Origin: Acanthaster planci
Lineage: Eukaryota > Echinodermata > Asteroidea > Valvatida > Acanthasteridae
Assembly: GCF_001949145.1 (NCBI RefSeq)
Contig: NW_019091406.1
Coordinates: 1,735,515-1,799,514 of the forward strand
Length of the DNA stretch: 64,000 bases
Reading direction: 5' to 3'
Below, one piece after another: positions 36,281 through 48,516 of the stretch (positions within the stretch are counted from its first letter, which is position 1; each line of letters opens with the position of its first letter). A program made the translations under genes and the position numbers. Under the pieces are notes generated by a model, which worked only from the letters and a program-made list of their open reading frames with translations, was not told where the DNA came from and made no database searches.

Positions 36281-38699
36281 TGTCACGTGATCACCGCTCC
36301 ACATAACTGGTCCCCGTGTACGAACTGCCTTATCATCCGACCCAAAAAGTGGAGCCAGTTTGCCCCAGTGTGTGTGCTTTTTTACAACACGTGGCGGCGC
36401 TTTATTCCAGAGTTGTGTGTCGGGAGTGCATCCTGGTGTTTCTCAAAAAAATAAAAAAAAAATTATCGTTTTGTTCTTAATCTTCCCATTTCTTTTCAAT
36501 TAACCAATTACTTTTTAACTATCCTCGGAAATGTGATAGTTCTGAAGTCTGCATGCAGCCATTTCTCTCCTTTTATACCGAGCAAGATATGGGAAGGAGG
36601 GGTACCCCCCGACATGTCCAATCCCTATACACACTCTAGACTGTTGTTACCTGACGCATCCCCCTAGATTTCTGAAAAGAATTACTGAGTTTGTGATCAA
36701 ACAATGACCAACACGAAGGTGTGGGGGTGCTCTCCGTCCCATATCTTGCTTCATATGTCTCACTTTTAATCTAGGGCACTTAGGACCATTTTCTAACCGT
36801 ATTTTTTTTATCTATTCTGCTCTCAGAGGGAAGCCAAAAAGCAGGGAGTTGATCATGTCAAGTATTTACATAGTCTCACCAATGGGGGGTCAAACAATCT
36901 CCTCTATCAACAGAAATGAGGGGACACTTTTCATGCCAATGAATTGGGAGGAAATTATCCCACAGAGAACCCCTGAACTATTTTGAAGATCCACTAGCGA
37001 TAGCTTCTCTACAAATAGAATGAACCAAGAAAAAAACCCGAAACTGTGTAGTTTGATCTATGCTGTAGCTACTTGGTTAATTTGGTTGATACAATCCAGC
37101 TTAGTGCCTATTTTTAAAAAATGGGTTCGTATGTGTATTTTCGTCAACGGTCCGACACGACAGTACAACAGCAGCCCACACCACAGGACGCGTCATGTAC
37201 TGTACATGTAGGTCCCTAACTCTAAGTAGGGTCTACGTAGCCGTCGCTGGCCAAACGGGCACCGGAACTAGAGAGGGTGTATGCCAGCTATATGATTAAT
37301 TTCCTTATCCTTTAGTGTTCTAATGTATTCCCCAAGCATCAAAGTCATGGGGAATCAACACAGGGGCGTAGCCACGGGGAAGGGGCTGGGGGCACGTGCC
37401 CCCCACAAATTCCCGGTGCCCCCAGGTGCTCCCCCATTAAAAATAGATGAATGGATATTGAACAGGGCTAACGAAAACTTGCCCCCCAAAAAACCACACC
37501 ACTGAAAGCTGGTGCCCCCTCCCCCCCAATTAAATACTAGCTACGCCACTGAGTAAACATCGATAGCAAGTCAAGCACGCCTTGAATGATCGATCAACAC
37601 GAAATAAGACGTTATGTGTCTATACCTTCATGGCAAGTTCACTCAATTATCTGTCACTCATGAGAAAAGTGGGGCTGCTAATATCATCCAGTTCCCCCAC
37701 CTTGACACATGCCTGAAATGATTTTCAGTTGAAAGCAACGAATCAAATAAGCCGAGAAAATCAACACATTTAAATTGTTTTAAATATTACTGCCGAAGCT
37801 AAACTTGAGAAATTACAGGTTGTAGAAACCAAAGCCTTGGTTTTACAAAGACTTTAGAAAAATTAAACATGAGCACTGAGCATCGAGACACTGGTATGGA
37901 CACGTTTTCTCCACAAGAGGAGTTGGTAGTCATGTGTGTACATGGGTGTCACTTATGGGAAATTTCCTACCAGTAGAATGCACGGAAATTCTATTAACTG
38001 CAGCATCCGCTGAAGTCTTTAGAACCGGCGATTGCCATTGTTATTAAATCACTCGATTCCTATACTACTCAGGTTGTTTGTTGCACAGTAGCCAAACTCA
38101 GCCGCCTATATAACATCAACAGGACGAGATCCCTCCCTCTAGACCGGTTTGTCGCTGCCACTAGTTACTGTTCACCAAACGACGAGAGGACAGTCATTAG
38201 GCCTATTTTGTGCATTGTTTACAACACACCTGGATCGAAAAGGACGATGCCTGGGTTATCATGACAAACTTTGAACGACAAAGTGAGTTGCCCATAACTT
38301 GCACCTTGCGACCATCCTATAATCGGAAGTGTGCGCAAGCATTTTTGTCTTACACTTTCATTACAGGTAGTTATTGGTGATTAACTTATTTTACTTGTAG
38401 GAATTCTATGTTTAACCCAAGAAGTCTAATAATTATTTGAACGCCTCAGCTATGAACGCACATCGCTGGAACTAATGGGACTGCATACTTTCAAGTTTCT
38501 GACCTGTAATTTGAAACCTTCCCGCCCTGCGGCGTCGGCACCGCCTTACTGTTTTGTATCTTAACGGGAGGAACAATTGATAAACCTAAAGAATAAGCAA
38601 AGGCATCATGAGTTCGTATAACAACGTAATGCAATAGCCGCACTTCGAACAGAAAAACCATCCGGATTCTAGACTTCCCAAATATTGCAAGGCGTTGAC
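36281..38699. promoter_or_regulatory. Divergent intergenic region between RPS27 and the Rab8 first exons
   Basis: This is 2.4 kb separating two genes transcribed away from each other. A hAT-like repeat occupies 37361-37551. CCTATATAA near 38105 could be a TATA box for the first Rab exon, but would leave a long leader. An in-frame TAG at 38670 precedes the first Rab ATG. No other gene is seen. Confidence 0.6.
37361..37551. mobile_element. Non-autonomous hAT-like element, about 190 bp
   Basis: The ends CAGGGGCGTAGCC and AGCTACGCCACTG are inverted copies of the CAGNGGCGTAGC terminus common to hAT elements in many animals. The inside is rich in GTGCCCCC and GGGGGCAC and is non-coding. Flanking 8-mers (AATCAACA and AGTAAACA) agree only in part, so the target duplication is uncertain. 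Confidence 0.72.
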
Positions 38700-38961
38700 A
38701 TGCCACAGTGGACGGCGTGGACACCGTCCCAGTACTACAAAGATCTCATGCCAGCCACCTCAGCCGCGATCAGTCGGCGTCCAGCTCCACAGGCCCCGCC
38801 GCCCAAGTCCATGGAAAGAGTCTCGAATCTTGCCGTGACGACCAGGGGATACGAGCACCTGTATAAACTCTTGTTTATCGGCGACTCGGGAGTTGGGAAG
38901 ACGTCATTGATTTGGCGATTTTCGGACGATACATTCAATGGAGCCTTCATTCACACGATCG
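38700..38961 (+). CDS. rab8: Rab8-type GTPase, alternative first exon A (long N-terminus)
   Basis: This is the first of six tandem first exons. The first in-frame ATG after a TAG stop (38670) is at 38700. About 50 residues unlike any Rab core come first, rich in Pro and Ala ([12 protein letters not shown]), then the Rab fold begins at [20 protein letters not shown]. The P-loop GDSGVGKT is residues 61-68, helix 1 follows, and switch I ends FIHTIG with the Mg-contacting Thr kept. The exon ends in phase 1 before GTGAGT, which fits the common acceptor at 52759. The predicted isoform is 255 aa. The extension could add a targeting or interaction segment. Confidence 0.85.
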
Positions 38962-41493
38962 GTGAGTTATGGTGGCCCTGAGGAGACATGAATTAATTTA
39001 GGACCGCACATTTTTAAAAAACCGTGCATATGTTATGTTTTTCTTGTGATGATGGTGAGAATTTTATAAAAGCGCCACTTTTGGTCTGTGGCCAAACGAC
39101 TCAAATTAATGCAGGGTAATTATTACCGGGTTTATTAAAACATTTAATAGCAGTGCAAGGCCTAAATAAAGACCAGTTTGACAAAAAATTCAAAATTGGA
39201 TTTAATAAGATAAACTTTAAATTACACATAAAAGACACAAGTACATGAATTATAACTTATATGCAGGAAGTGTCATGCTGGATAGTCAAATAGTCAAATT
39301 ACAGGGCTAAGTATTACATAAAACTGTACGTATGGGATACATTTATGTTTTCCCACACCAGTTCAATGAAAACTGAGCAGAATTAGCCTTCCATGACGCA
39401 GGTACTGCACGATGAACGCATAACTCCGCGCTGTGACGCAGGTCGGTCACGTAAACTCATTGCGTGCGAAATAATGTTTAGCCATGCATCCTGATATACC
39501 TCCGGTCTCTTTTTGCATGGACACACAGCCATCCGCCGTCGCAAAGGTTACATTTCGCTCGTTGGCCCAAGATACATCGGGTTGGAGGAGATTATGTGCG
39601 TTGAAGACGGCACTCGGTTCGCCGTAACCGACCAGCATCATTTTAGCTCAGAAATAGTGCCGATATATACATATAGGCCTATATATGCATAAACGAAAAG
39701 GTGTGCTACGGCTCTGTACTATCATAGCTGTATTAGAGAGAGTGCATGGTACATGCTCACAAATGGAGAGAATGGTCCCTGGAAATGACTGGCCGCCTTC
39801 CGATTTGCATAGAACTTGAACACAGTCAAACAACCTACCGGAAATGAATTTATTATGAATTAAAAGCATGCTACGACCACATGCGTTCTTATCTGAACCC
39901 ATACACCAACAGAGCCTTACAAAAACACAGAACTACGCCGAACCTGAACTGCAGACATCCTGAAACTGGAGAACTTCGACCTTTCGACTGCATGTTTACC
40001 TGTAACACTTCCTCTCAAAAGTGAAATCAGAACCGAATTTTTTTGGGGCGGGGGTAAATTGTTTCGGGGCTGCAAGCATTTGGGATTTTTGTTATCAAGC
40101 CGTCATAGTTCATCAACTACAGTCTTCACTGTCACCATCGTTAAATTGTTTTTTCACTGTAGAAAAAGTTAAGGTTTAAGAGGCTGCATGTGCCACGCGA
40201 GGCTTGTGGCTCCTCCCCCGCCTTGAGCCTCCCTTCAGAATTTTAAAAAGAGAGAGCTTTGTTTTGTTTCAATGACTAATCACATTTAGCGTTCTGCCCT
40301 TTGCCACTTGAACCCCTGTTACGTCCGTAGACATGAATAATGTGAAGCTGGTTCGGCTTGTTCCGCTAGCTTTGAAGTTGACACAGATTTGAACCGAATT
40401 GATTGAAGTTTTGCTGGCTGAGGACGTGCGAAGAAATCATTTGGAGTGATTTATGTCCGCGAATAAACGTCATCAGCTCAGATCTCTACATCGGGCTTAG
40501 TCTGAGCTATCCTGCTTTCGATTTTGTTCTCCCGTTCCTGGAATTGTTCAACACATGAAATGCAATGTACATGCATAATTTGGCCATTTCTCTGTCCAAA
40601 CAGATCTGAATACGTGCATAAATTATTCCAGTAATTGTTATGTAGCGGCCATGCATTGATTTTACTCCCTTCCATAAAAATCATTTTCAGAGCCAGGCAA
40701 TCATTCTAACTAAAATTGATTGATTTTTGGTCCACCAGGAGCATTCAAAAGCCAAAACAGTAATAGAGTTGTGAGCTGGAAAGCTATTTTTGGAAACGTA
40801 TGGATGCTCACAAATGCGATAGGTGCCATTTTGATACCTTTCAGAATCCTGTACCCTCTCTCAGTTTCCTGGAGTCACTTATTTTACAGCTTTAAGGCAG
40901 CTAAACGCAACTTTAACGAGTAAACAGCGACAAAGAAGTTTGGGGACACGTGGCACACCGCAAACAAGTTCTTCAATATTTAATAATTGTAGAAAATTGC
41001 ATATTTTTGGAATGGATTTATCTCAAACCCTTGGTATACCAACACCTTCCGTATCGGGGCATACACCTCTCAATGTTTGTTCAGTTTGAGCTGACAATTT
41101 CAATGGAATATTTCTGTTTCCATAACCCCCTGTATTGCTTCATACAATGTGTATGCGTCTCATGTACAATGTTACACGTAGGTTACAGTTGCGGTTCAGA
41201 TTTTATGTCAAGGCTGAACACGTGACCGGGGTCCTTTTCCTTGCACAGTTAAATGAATGTAATAACTTGTGACTAGTTTCCGCCTCCACAAAATTCTTGT
41301 CCAAATTTCAAGTAAAGCCAGACGATAATGAACAGACCGAAACCGGTCTGGAGATTTGACCTACACGTCAGTGTCATGCACTGATTCGAAGGAGATTTAC
41401 TAGATTCTGCGGTCGCTCATCGGCTGTTCCACCACTGGGGTGAAGCGCACACACCGCCCCATCAACTCGTTGTTGAATGTGGGATCGACGAAA
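38962..41493. other. Spacer between Rab first exons A and B
   Basis: No Rab exon encoding the IDFKI or DTAGQ segments is present, so exon A has no downstream partner of its own here. Nothing else is recognised on either strand. Confidence 0.75.
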
Positions 41494-41635
41494 ATGGCAA
41501 GCAGTGATGCAACACCCAAGGAGTCGTACGACCATGTTTTCAAAATTGTCCTTGTCGGCGATTCAGGCACTGGCAAGCCGGAACTTGTGTGCAGATTTAC
41601 AGACCCTGAGGCATCAGGTCCCACCAGCACTATAG
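41494..41635 (+). CDS. rab8: Rab8-type GTPase, alternative first exon B (altered P-loop)
   Basis: The ATG at 41494 opens MASSDATPKESYDHVFKIVL, followed by VGDSGTGKPELVCRF and a switch I ending PTSTIG. It ends in phase 1 before GTGAGA. The P-loop Lys is kept (K28), but the next residue, which in all normal Rabs is Thr or Ser and binds Mg, is Pro29. This is the position mutated in the classic Rab8 T22N GDP-locked form. Helix 1 to switch I is also odd (TDPEASGPT). The isoform would be 215 aa. Either it is a natural nucleotide-binding-impaired isoform or the exon is decaying. The open frame and good donor argue weakly against decay. Confidence 0.75.
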
Positions 41636-42669
41636 GTGAGAATTGCCGTGCTTGGCAACCATCTCGAGGTACCTCGCCAAAATGCCAAAAGAAAAACACT
41701 GGTCCAGTAATTTCACACAAATAAGTTCCAAGTCCCGGTTTCTTAACAAGGTTGATAAGGTTCAACAAAGTTCTATTTTTTTTTTCAGAAAGAAGTATAT
41801 ATATATTGTAATAAAATGGGAGGAAGAGGGAACCCCGTCATACTCATTAGGTCTTCAATAATAATCAGTGGGCCGTAAGCAGACACCCAGGGCTGCACAG
41901 GTTTCACGTGTTTACTGAAAGCTGACAAGAGCACAAGCCAATGTAGGCTGCCTGCATTTCGAAATGGGCGGGGAAGGTACGGTGGGGGGGGGGGTTGCAG
42001 TTGAAGGGGGATTTCACACCTCTGTGGGTGTCGCGAGCTGGAGCGATCCAGGGGTGGAACCCGTTACGACAGCTAGCATATAGCAACTGCTGAACGCACG
42101 TGTCTCTGTTCTTTGACTGCTGAAAAATTGGCCTAATTTATTATTGCCTAGGTTACTAAGAAAAACTTTAATGACTACTTTATGAAATTAAAAGCATTTT
42201 ATGAAAGCGAAGCAGATCCACGTGACATCAACCAATGTTTCATTTCGACGTCAGGCCAACGAATTCACTTTGTACTGAGATTAGCTTGTACGGTAGTACT
42301 AACTACATGTATAAATCACGGATGTGTCCCTCAAATCTATTATGATGACGTGACGCTTGACATGTATGTGGCAACTTGGTCTGTCATTGCGCAACAATCT
42401 GAAGGTTATGAGATTTTCTTTGAAAACAGGGCTTTGTGTCAGACTTATGTTATTTGTCATGTTACTTGTCAATAATTAACCATGACAATGGAAAATCTCC
42501 CAAAGTGAGATAGGTGTAATCTGGCGCCCTCACAAGACCCCATGATCGTCGAAGTTTGCGTGTCTGAACCACATTCACCGACAGAAAGGGAAAAAAAATG
42601 AACAATCCAACCTTTATGTCATGTCAAGTGCACTGAGGGGCTGTAATAGATAAGGGGATTCTCGTCAAA
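41636..42669. other. Spacer between Rab first exons B and C
   Basis: No coding exon is recognised. It must hold any promoter private to exon C, but I see no clear core motif. Confidence 0.7.
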
Positions 42670-42808
42670 ATGGCGAAATCTGAAGCAAAGCCGCGAGCCG
42701 ATTTATGCCTCAAGTGCCTCCTCATCGGAGATGCCACTGTCGGGAAGACAAGCCTCGTGTTGAGATTTACGGAGGACACGTTTTCATCTTCGCTCCTGTG
42801 TACAATAG
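42670..42808 (+). CDS. rab8: Rab8-type GTPase, alternative first exon C
   Basis: The ATG at 42670 is in AAAATGG context. The product starts [20 protein letters not shown], then the P-loop DATVGKTS (K26, T27) and helix 1 to switch I ending SSLLCTIG with the switch Thr kept. It ends in phase 1 before GTAAGC. The isoform would be 214 aa. Compared with exon F the central P-loop residues are AT rather than SG, and the residues before the switch Thr change from FIS to LLC, which lie on the effector side. Confidence 0.87.
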
Positions 42809-45704
42809 GTAAGCTTCAATAGCGCGCATCAGCTGCATTTTAGTACATGTACCATTGGTTGTGTCGAACACATGCATGCATGGTCCCCTGTATTATATTC
42901 TTGTACTTTAACCAGTGATTTGCTCATCTGCATGGTATTGTGAAAAGTTGTTCAAATAGTGACATATTGGAAGGGCTATAAACGAACTTGATATCTGTTT
43001 AATACTTTGTTCTGTCAACCCACAAGTATTTCTTTTTGGACTATAACGGTGCTTTTTTTTTTTTTAAGATTCGACAAATCGACTTTAATGAGAAAATACA
43101 TGACGAAATAGCTCCAACTTCCTGTTTGACAGTGTTAACTTGGTATATGTCAAATGTTTGGTCCAAAGGTGTCCAACCTAAAGTCAAATTACGGGAGAAG
43201 CTGTAATTGATTTATAGGCTATCTGAAGCTGGCGCAGCCATTTTGACGCTGGCGTGTACGTATTTCCAGCAGTGAATACTAAACTATCAAACTGTGTGCT
43301 CAGATGTGCTCTTGTTTGATTGTCTGTGTAAGAATCGTGTTTTACTTCGACCCACGATAAATGCTACATGTACATGTATATTCTAGACCGGTTTCATGCA
43401 GTTAGTCAGTCACGGGTTCCAGGATAGTTATACAATACCTGCATCACATTTCGTTGAATTATGGCATACCATTCAACGGTACCCGTTGAAATAGAACTTC
43501 ATTTCTTTTGACCAGCTCTCCCCCCCCGCCATTTCATACATCTCATTCCAAGTAAGAAAGAGGAAAATAATGTAGGGACGGAAACCAGTCTAACATTGCA
43601 CGGGTCGCCCCTCGGACACGAAATTCGTGTTTCGCAAAATGACAGACGTTAATACGCTACAAGAAAGGGATTTGTGCAGATACTACGGAATGTTTCATAT
43701 TCGGTCAATTGTATTCGCCTCGTGAAACCGAAAATTTCATCCGTCACCTCACGAAATCATGCTTACCATTACACTGGTAAGCATTCATCATTTGTATACA
43801 AGTACTGACGGTGCGTGACCATTAATCATAACTGACTGAAACTGCATTCATTTAATCAGTGTTAAAATAGGCGGGTTTTCTTTCTTTTAATGTAAATCAG
43901 CCGATTTGTCCTATAATTATAGAATCAATTCAATGGGTATCAATTCACATTTGTATAAGCTCAGGATGAAGGAAAGGGGAATGGCTTATGACTAGGGCAG
44001 TAGGGCTCCTACGGTACACTAGATTTACTGTTAATAGCCGAAATTCATTCCCTCGAAAAACATGCAAAAACCTCAAATTCTGAAGGTGTATAAATTGTGA
44101 TTTTATTTCAATAAATGTTCTTTCCGGTGTTGTGGAGACGAAATAGGCGCTTAAAAGGTTATGCATGCCCCTTCAACATCTTTTGGGCCACCTTCCAAAT
44201 ATCAGCTTCCAGCCAAATCAATTTTCAACATTAAAATTCTCTTGGAAACATATGGAGATAATTATTTTGAACTGTACAATGTACAACGAGACAATGTGCT
44301 GGATACTGTAAACTTAAGGAATCCAAGTCGTGAAGCCTGGCGCCATAAACCACGGGGAGAATTTGGATGGTCCCCTTTATCTGGCTTCTTCATCTTCTTT
44401 ATGAACCAGAATGTGTGTTTTAGGGTGTGCACACACCTTTAAACTTGAAGAATAATGAACACAGTGTCATTTTTCTTTGTTTGGCAGTTTGTTTTCAACT
44501 TAGTTTACCCGTCTCCTATATTTCCAGTGACCCAGAAACTGGTCTAACAGGAAACTTGCATTGCATTATTCACGAGACGGTCATTGATGTGATCCCTAAA
44601 TCCACTTTATTGACTGACACTCTAAAGTGGGAGGGAGCCCGACTATTTTTGCTTCAGCTTCAGGTTATAGCCTTATATATTTTGAAAAATTTGTTGTCAC
44701 AATAAAAGTGACGCTTCTGCATTCATTCTCACACATACTCAGTTTTTTTTTTAAATTTTACAAGGTTCGCCTGGTTTTCAATTTAAGATGGGCGACTTAT
44801 CAATAGGGTCAATACATATTAAATCCGGTTAACCACAATGCGGGCTGACAACTGTGAATAAGATTTGTATGTGAGAAGAGACGTTCTTTTGTCAAAAAAA
44901 AAAACAACTTAATGTTCCACTCCATGGCCAGGACAGAACATGGACGGCTGGAGCAAATCATGCTTTTTATTTCTCTTATGTAGTTGTGTGTGGGTGTGTG
45001 GATGTGCAGCAGGCGTGGCATACATGGTGTGGACCTCTGCACAAAAGAAGTCCACATAATGTAGGGTGCCATGGCGTTATGTGGACTCGCACAAGCCCAT
45101 ACAATGTTTTTCCCTCTCGGAAAAACTGTTTCAGAGGCATTTGGGGTCAGGGTTATCTGCTGCAAAATGAAGAGTAACATTCCAGGAAATCATCATCAAA
45201 AATCCAGCCCGAAGGAGTTATCCTAGTTGGAGAAAAAGGAGCATTTTCCTCAAGTTTACCTGTTTTACATACAAAGTGTGGACATTCATTGTTTCTCGTT
45301 TTAGTTCTCTTTTTATTTCTCTTTTTTCAGGTGAACTTGTGTATTTGTGTGTGAGAAATTCCTCCGGTGTGAAAGAGAGAGAATAACCTGAAATGCGCGA
45401 GTTGCATGCTCAACGCTTTGGAGGACCCGATATTGGCACGCAAACATGAACTTGAGGTTGCAACCACAGATTGTATAGCGCGGCGCTATACAATCTTTGG
45501 TTGCAACAGTGAGCCGCGAAATGCGCCCTCACTCGTCCACGTAAACTGATTAGCGGACTCGCTTAGACTTCCAGTTTCTATTAAAACATTAATGAAAAAA
45601 GTGCTGCCCTGAAAGCTGATGAAAACCCCAAAGTGCACACGTTAGCAACAACAAAGCGACAAAAGGTCAAAGTTATGTCATCGGCGCGTTGATTCCAGCG
45701 AAAA
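42809..45704. other. Spacer between Rab first exons C and D
   Basis: This 2.9 kb has no Rab exon or other recognisable gene. A strong 51-base hairpin lies at 45457-45507, 200 bases before exon D. Confidence 0.7.
45457..45507. repeat. Near-perfect hairpin upstream of Rab first exon D
   Basis: GTTGCAACCACAGATTGTAT plus AGCGC pairs with GCGCTATACAATCTTTGGTTGCAAC across a spacer of one to three bases, with one or two mismatches in about 25 pairs. It is either a tiny foldback element or a structural/regulatory site. Confidence 0.85.
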
Positions 45705-45822
45705 ATGGCCTATAACTTGCGATTTAAGTTGCTCCTCACCGGGGATTCTGGCGTTGGGAAGACTTGCATCATGACTAGATTCGCAGAGGACGGATTTTCC
45801 AACTCGTTCATTTCTACTGTCG
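45705..45822 (+). CDS. rab8: Rab8-type GTPase, alternative first exon D
   Basis: The ATG at 45705 has the context AAAAATGG. The product is [20 protein letters not shown] (K19, T20) then [20 protein letters not shown]. The P-loop and switch Thr are complete. It ends in phase 1 before GTAAGA. The isoform would be 207 aa, the shortest. Helix 1 (CIMTRFAED) is somewhat like Rab13 (CLIIRFAED), while FISTVG in place of FISTIG recalls Rab12. This could be an independently tuned copy. Confidence 0.9.
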
Positions 45823-46361
45823 GTAAGAATTTAGCCATCTGGTGTTCCCCAAAGCGCGCTGAAAAATATCAACGCCAAAAATATATGCCCGTAATACACT
45901 TGGCTCCATTGGGCACAGACTGTTATTGCTTACATTGTGAACCAAAATGCACTTGTACTTCAACCCTTTGACTGTTGAGGCACGCATTTTTTTTCATGGT
46001 GTATTGTTATCGATTTTCTCGTTCAACTTCAGAGTCCGATGATGCAAAGATCTATACTACTTTTAACTCTGATGGCTCTATATTTTTAAGCAATTGGCGG
46101 GACGAAAATGATCTGTTGATGTGACTTTTGTTGTTAAAACGACTTCTTCAGGTTTTGGGGACAGTCTCGTATTTTGTTACATGCATGCACACATTTTACA
46201 ATTGTAAACATTCTTGTCGAGGAATCATATTTAAAACACAATGATCTATTAAATGGATTGTGTGAATCCATAAGTGTTTATTCAAGAATTGGACTTTCGA
46301 CAAATAACGTAAACTTTGCACCATGCATGCATGCGCACGTGAATACATACCCCAGACCAAG
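45823..46361. other. Spacer between Rab first exons D and E
   Basis: This is 539 bases with no recognisable coding sequence. A short ATGCATGCATGCGCACGTGA stretch precedes exon E, and its CACGTG is an E-box. Confidence 0.65.
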
Positions 46362-46500
46362 ATGGCGGATGTTTTAGAAACACCAGTATACGACCTTTAC
46401 CTTAAGCTTATTCTGGTGGGTGACTGCCATGTCGGTAAGACCAGCATTTTGCTGCGATATGCGCAAGACGAGTTCCGTCGGTCACTGCTATCCACCATAG
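46362..46500 (+). CDS. rab8: Rab8-type GTPase, alternative first exon E
   Basis: The ATG at 46362 (AAGATGG context) begins MADVLETPVYDLYLKLILVG, then DCHVGKTSILL (K26, T27), helix 1 RYAQDEFRR and switch I SLLSTIG. It ends in phase 1 before GTGAGA. The isoform would be 214 aa. P-loop SG is replaced by CH, an unusual choice at residues near the nucleotide, while the invariant GK-T and switch Thr remain. Confidence 0.88.
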
Positions 46501-47134
46501 GTGAGATATCAGCTGGCTCGCCCAATCAAAATTAATATTTTCACAACCTCCCTCCTACCGTTCAAAATGTGCTGATTCTCATTTAGTGGTTACCTCCACG
46601 TTCTGTCGTGTATGTCCTCTTTTGTTTCTGTTTTCTGTGAGTGCACCCCCACTGCGTTATTATTTGTGCACTCTCTCCCAACTTTTAATTGCAGTGGACA
46701 AAATATTTTAAAATTTGCTCTTTGATCGATCTACCTTGTTTATTCCCTTCTGTTAGCCACGCCAGTATGTGTCCCTCACGCCAACATTTATGATGTGTGT
46801 TATTTATGGCATTAATTATTAGTAATGGCATTTTTCTTTTTCTTTTGTTTTGTTTTGTTTTTTGCTGCGGCAGTATTGCAAAGAAACATGTATGGGGAGT
46901 TTGATTCACATGTAGGGACAAAACAATGCACGTGATGGGAGGGTAAAATACCTGTCACAAGAGATCGTGGAGGAAGTGTCACAGCTATCAGACTGCAAAA
47001 CTTTGTGGTTTTCTTGCCGTCTGAATCCACGCACATACAATGTACATGTACATATTCAGTGCGCTCGTGTCATACGCTCGCAGAAGTTTTGACCCGTGTT
47101 ATTGTTCAAATAAACTTTATCCAATGACAAAATT

Positions 47135-47325
47135 CAATACAGGCGATTCACATTAGTGCTCCTCCAAGAATTTGCAAGCCGTTGACCAATCACCACTGAT
47201 AACAGTGAGCGAAATCTGTCGACCCTTTCCAAACGCGCACTGGGTAGACAAGTTTCGCGCACTGTGATTGGTCATGCAACGCGTTGCAAACTCGTGGAGG
47301 CGCACTATTTTGAACGCCTGTATTG
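47135..47325. mobile_element. Foldback MITE, copy 2
   Basis: The ends CAATACAGGCGATTCACATT and CGCCTGTATTG are inverted. Internal motifs TGACCAATCAC, GTCGACCCTTTCC and GTGATTGGTCA follow the same order as copy 1 at 27475-27641. The arms have diverged more than in copy 1. It lies between Rab first exons E and F. Confidence 0.85.
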
Positions 47326-47678
47326 ATACAAATTAATACTACGGCATGCATTTGTCCTTCCCGACGCCCCGTACTGCTCTGTAACTTGGCTGATGGAGTC
47401 CAGCAAAGAGGCCACATAACAGCGCCCTCCTTTAACTCATTCAACTGGGAGATAGGTATTTTAAAGGAATATCTCCACTCAGCAAAGTTGCGTAACTCTA
47501 GGAACACGCGTGCGTGCGTGCGCGTCGGTGCCCTCAACCGGGAGCCAGTTTAAAATCTTCAAGCGAGTGGAAAATGAAATTCGACAAGCAGGATTAGAAG
47601 CCATTAGTGCGATGGCACCGTGCTTTAGCGATTTTATACTTCTTTTGAAAAACCACAACCTCCACAACCACGATTATC

Positions 47679-47882
47679 GCCTTTACTCAAGTGAGGTCCT
47701 CCCAGCGTGTTATGAAAAATGGTTTTACTGCCAGTCTTTAGAGGAGACTAGTCCCTCGCCACGTTGGAAGCTTCCTCTGTCGAAATGTCGGGCTTTATAG
47801 TCATGGCTCTGGAGGATTTCTTTTTCAAAAGGAAATTGAAAACGAAATCCTTCGGAGCCATGACTGTAGCCTTTACTCAAGT
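47679..47882. repeat. Hairpin (47800-47864) between direct repeats
   Basis: GTCATGGCTCTGGAGGATTTC is inverted at the other end as GAAATCCTTCGGAGCCATGAC around a 23-base loop. GCCTTTACTCAAGT occurs at 47679 and again at 47869. After each, a related CCCAGCGTGTT appears. This looks like a partly duplicated unit with a small palindrome. Confidence 0.75.
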
Positions 47883-48516
47883 CAGGTTTTAATCCCCAGC
47901 GTGTTGTATAAAAAGGGGGGAAAACGCGTCCGGTGGAACACTACAACCGAACTGTAAAAAATTCATGCATTCCTCATGTCAGTTTACCATATGCGGGCCT
48001 GCTTACTTCGACCACCTTACTCTTACTCTGTACCCTTTTTTAGTAAGTTTAAACTGAATTAATATGCTTAATTACATATATTTCTGAACTGATTTGATCT
48101 TTGTGGATCATGTGCCATGCAAATTTACTTTATTTTACTTGCTCGTTGAATCAGAAGGTTTAAGCAAAAAAATGTTTGGAAAAATAAATAAATAAACAAA
48201 GTGTGTGGTTGTTACGTCATAAATCTGTTCTCATCCCATTCCCGATGGACGTTCTCATAAAAACTCTATCGACAGCTGCAAATCTGTTCCAACCGCCATT
48301 GCAAACACACCAGCTGATGATGCTTGTGACAGCGGCATCTGGACGTGTTGACGTAAGCGGAAGTTACAATAAATTATTCAAATAAGGGTGTTTCCCAGTT
48401 TGTTAGCTGGTATCCAGTAACCGCTCTGTTTCTTGCTATGGATAATATTATTGTAACGTAAAAAGAGGCGGGGATAAGACTGTTTCAAGCTGCGTACAAA
48501 ATCATGTTATGGGGAA

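Noticed and set aside
38700-46500. Rab first exons A-E as separate single-exon Rab genes or processed pseudogenes
   Set aside because: Each breaks off at the same residue with a good donor and no downstream Rab sequence follows, which a retrocopy or a separate gene would need. Orphan exon relics remain possible without transcripts.
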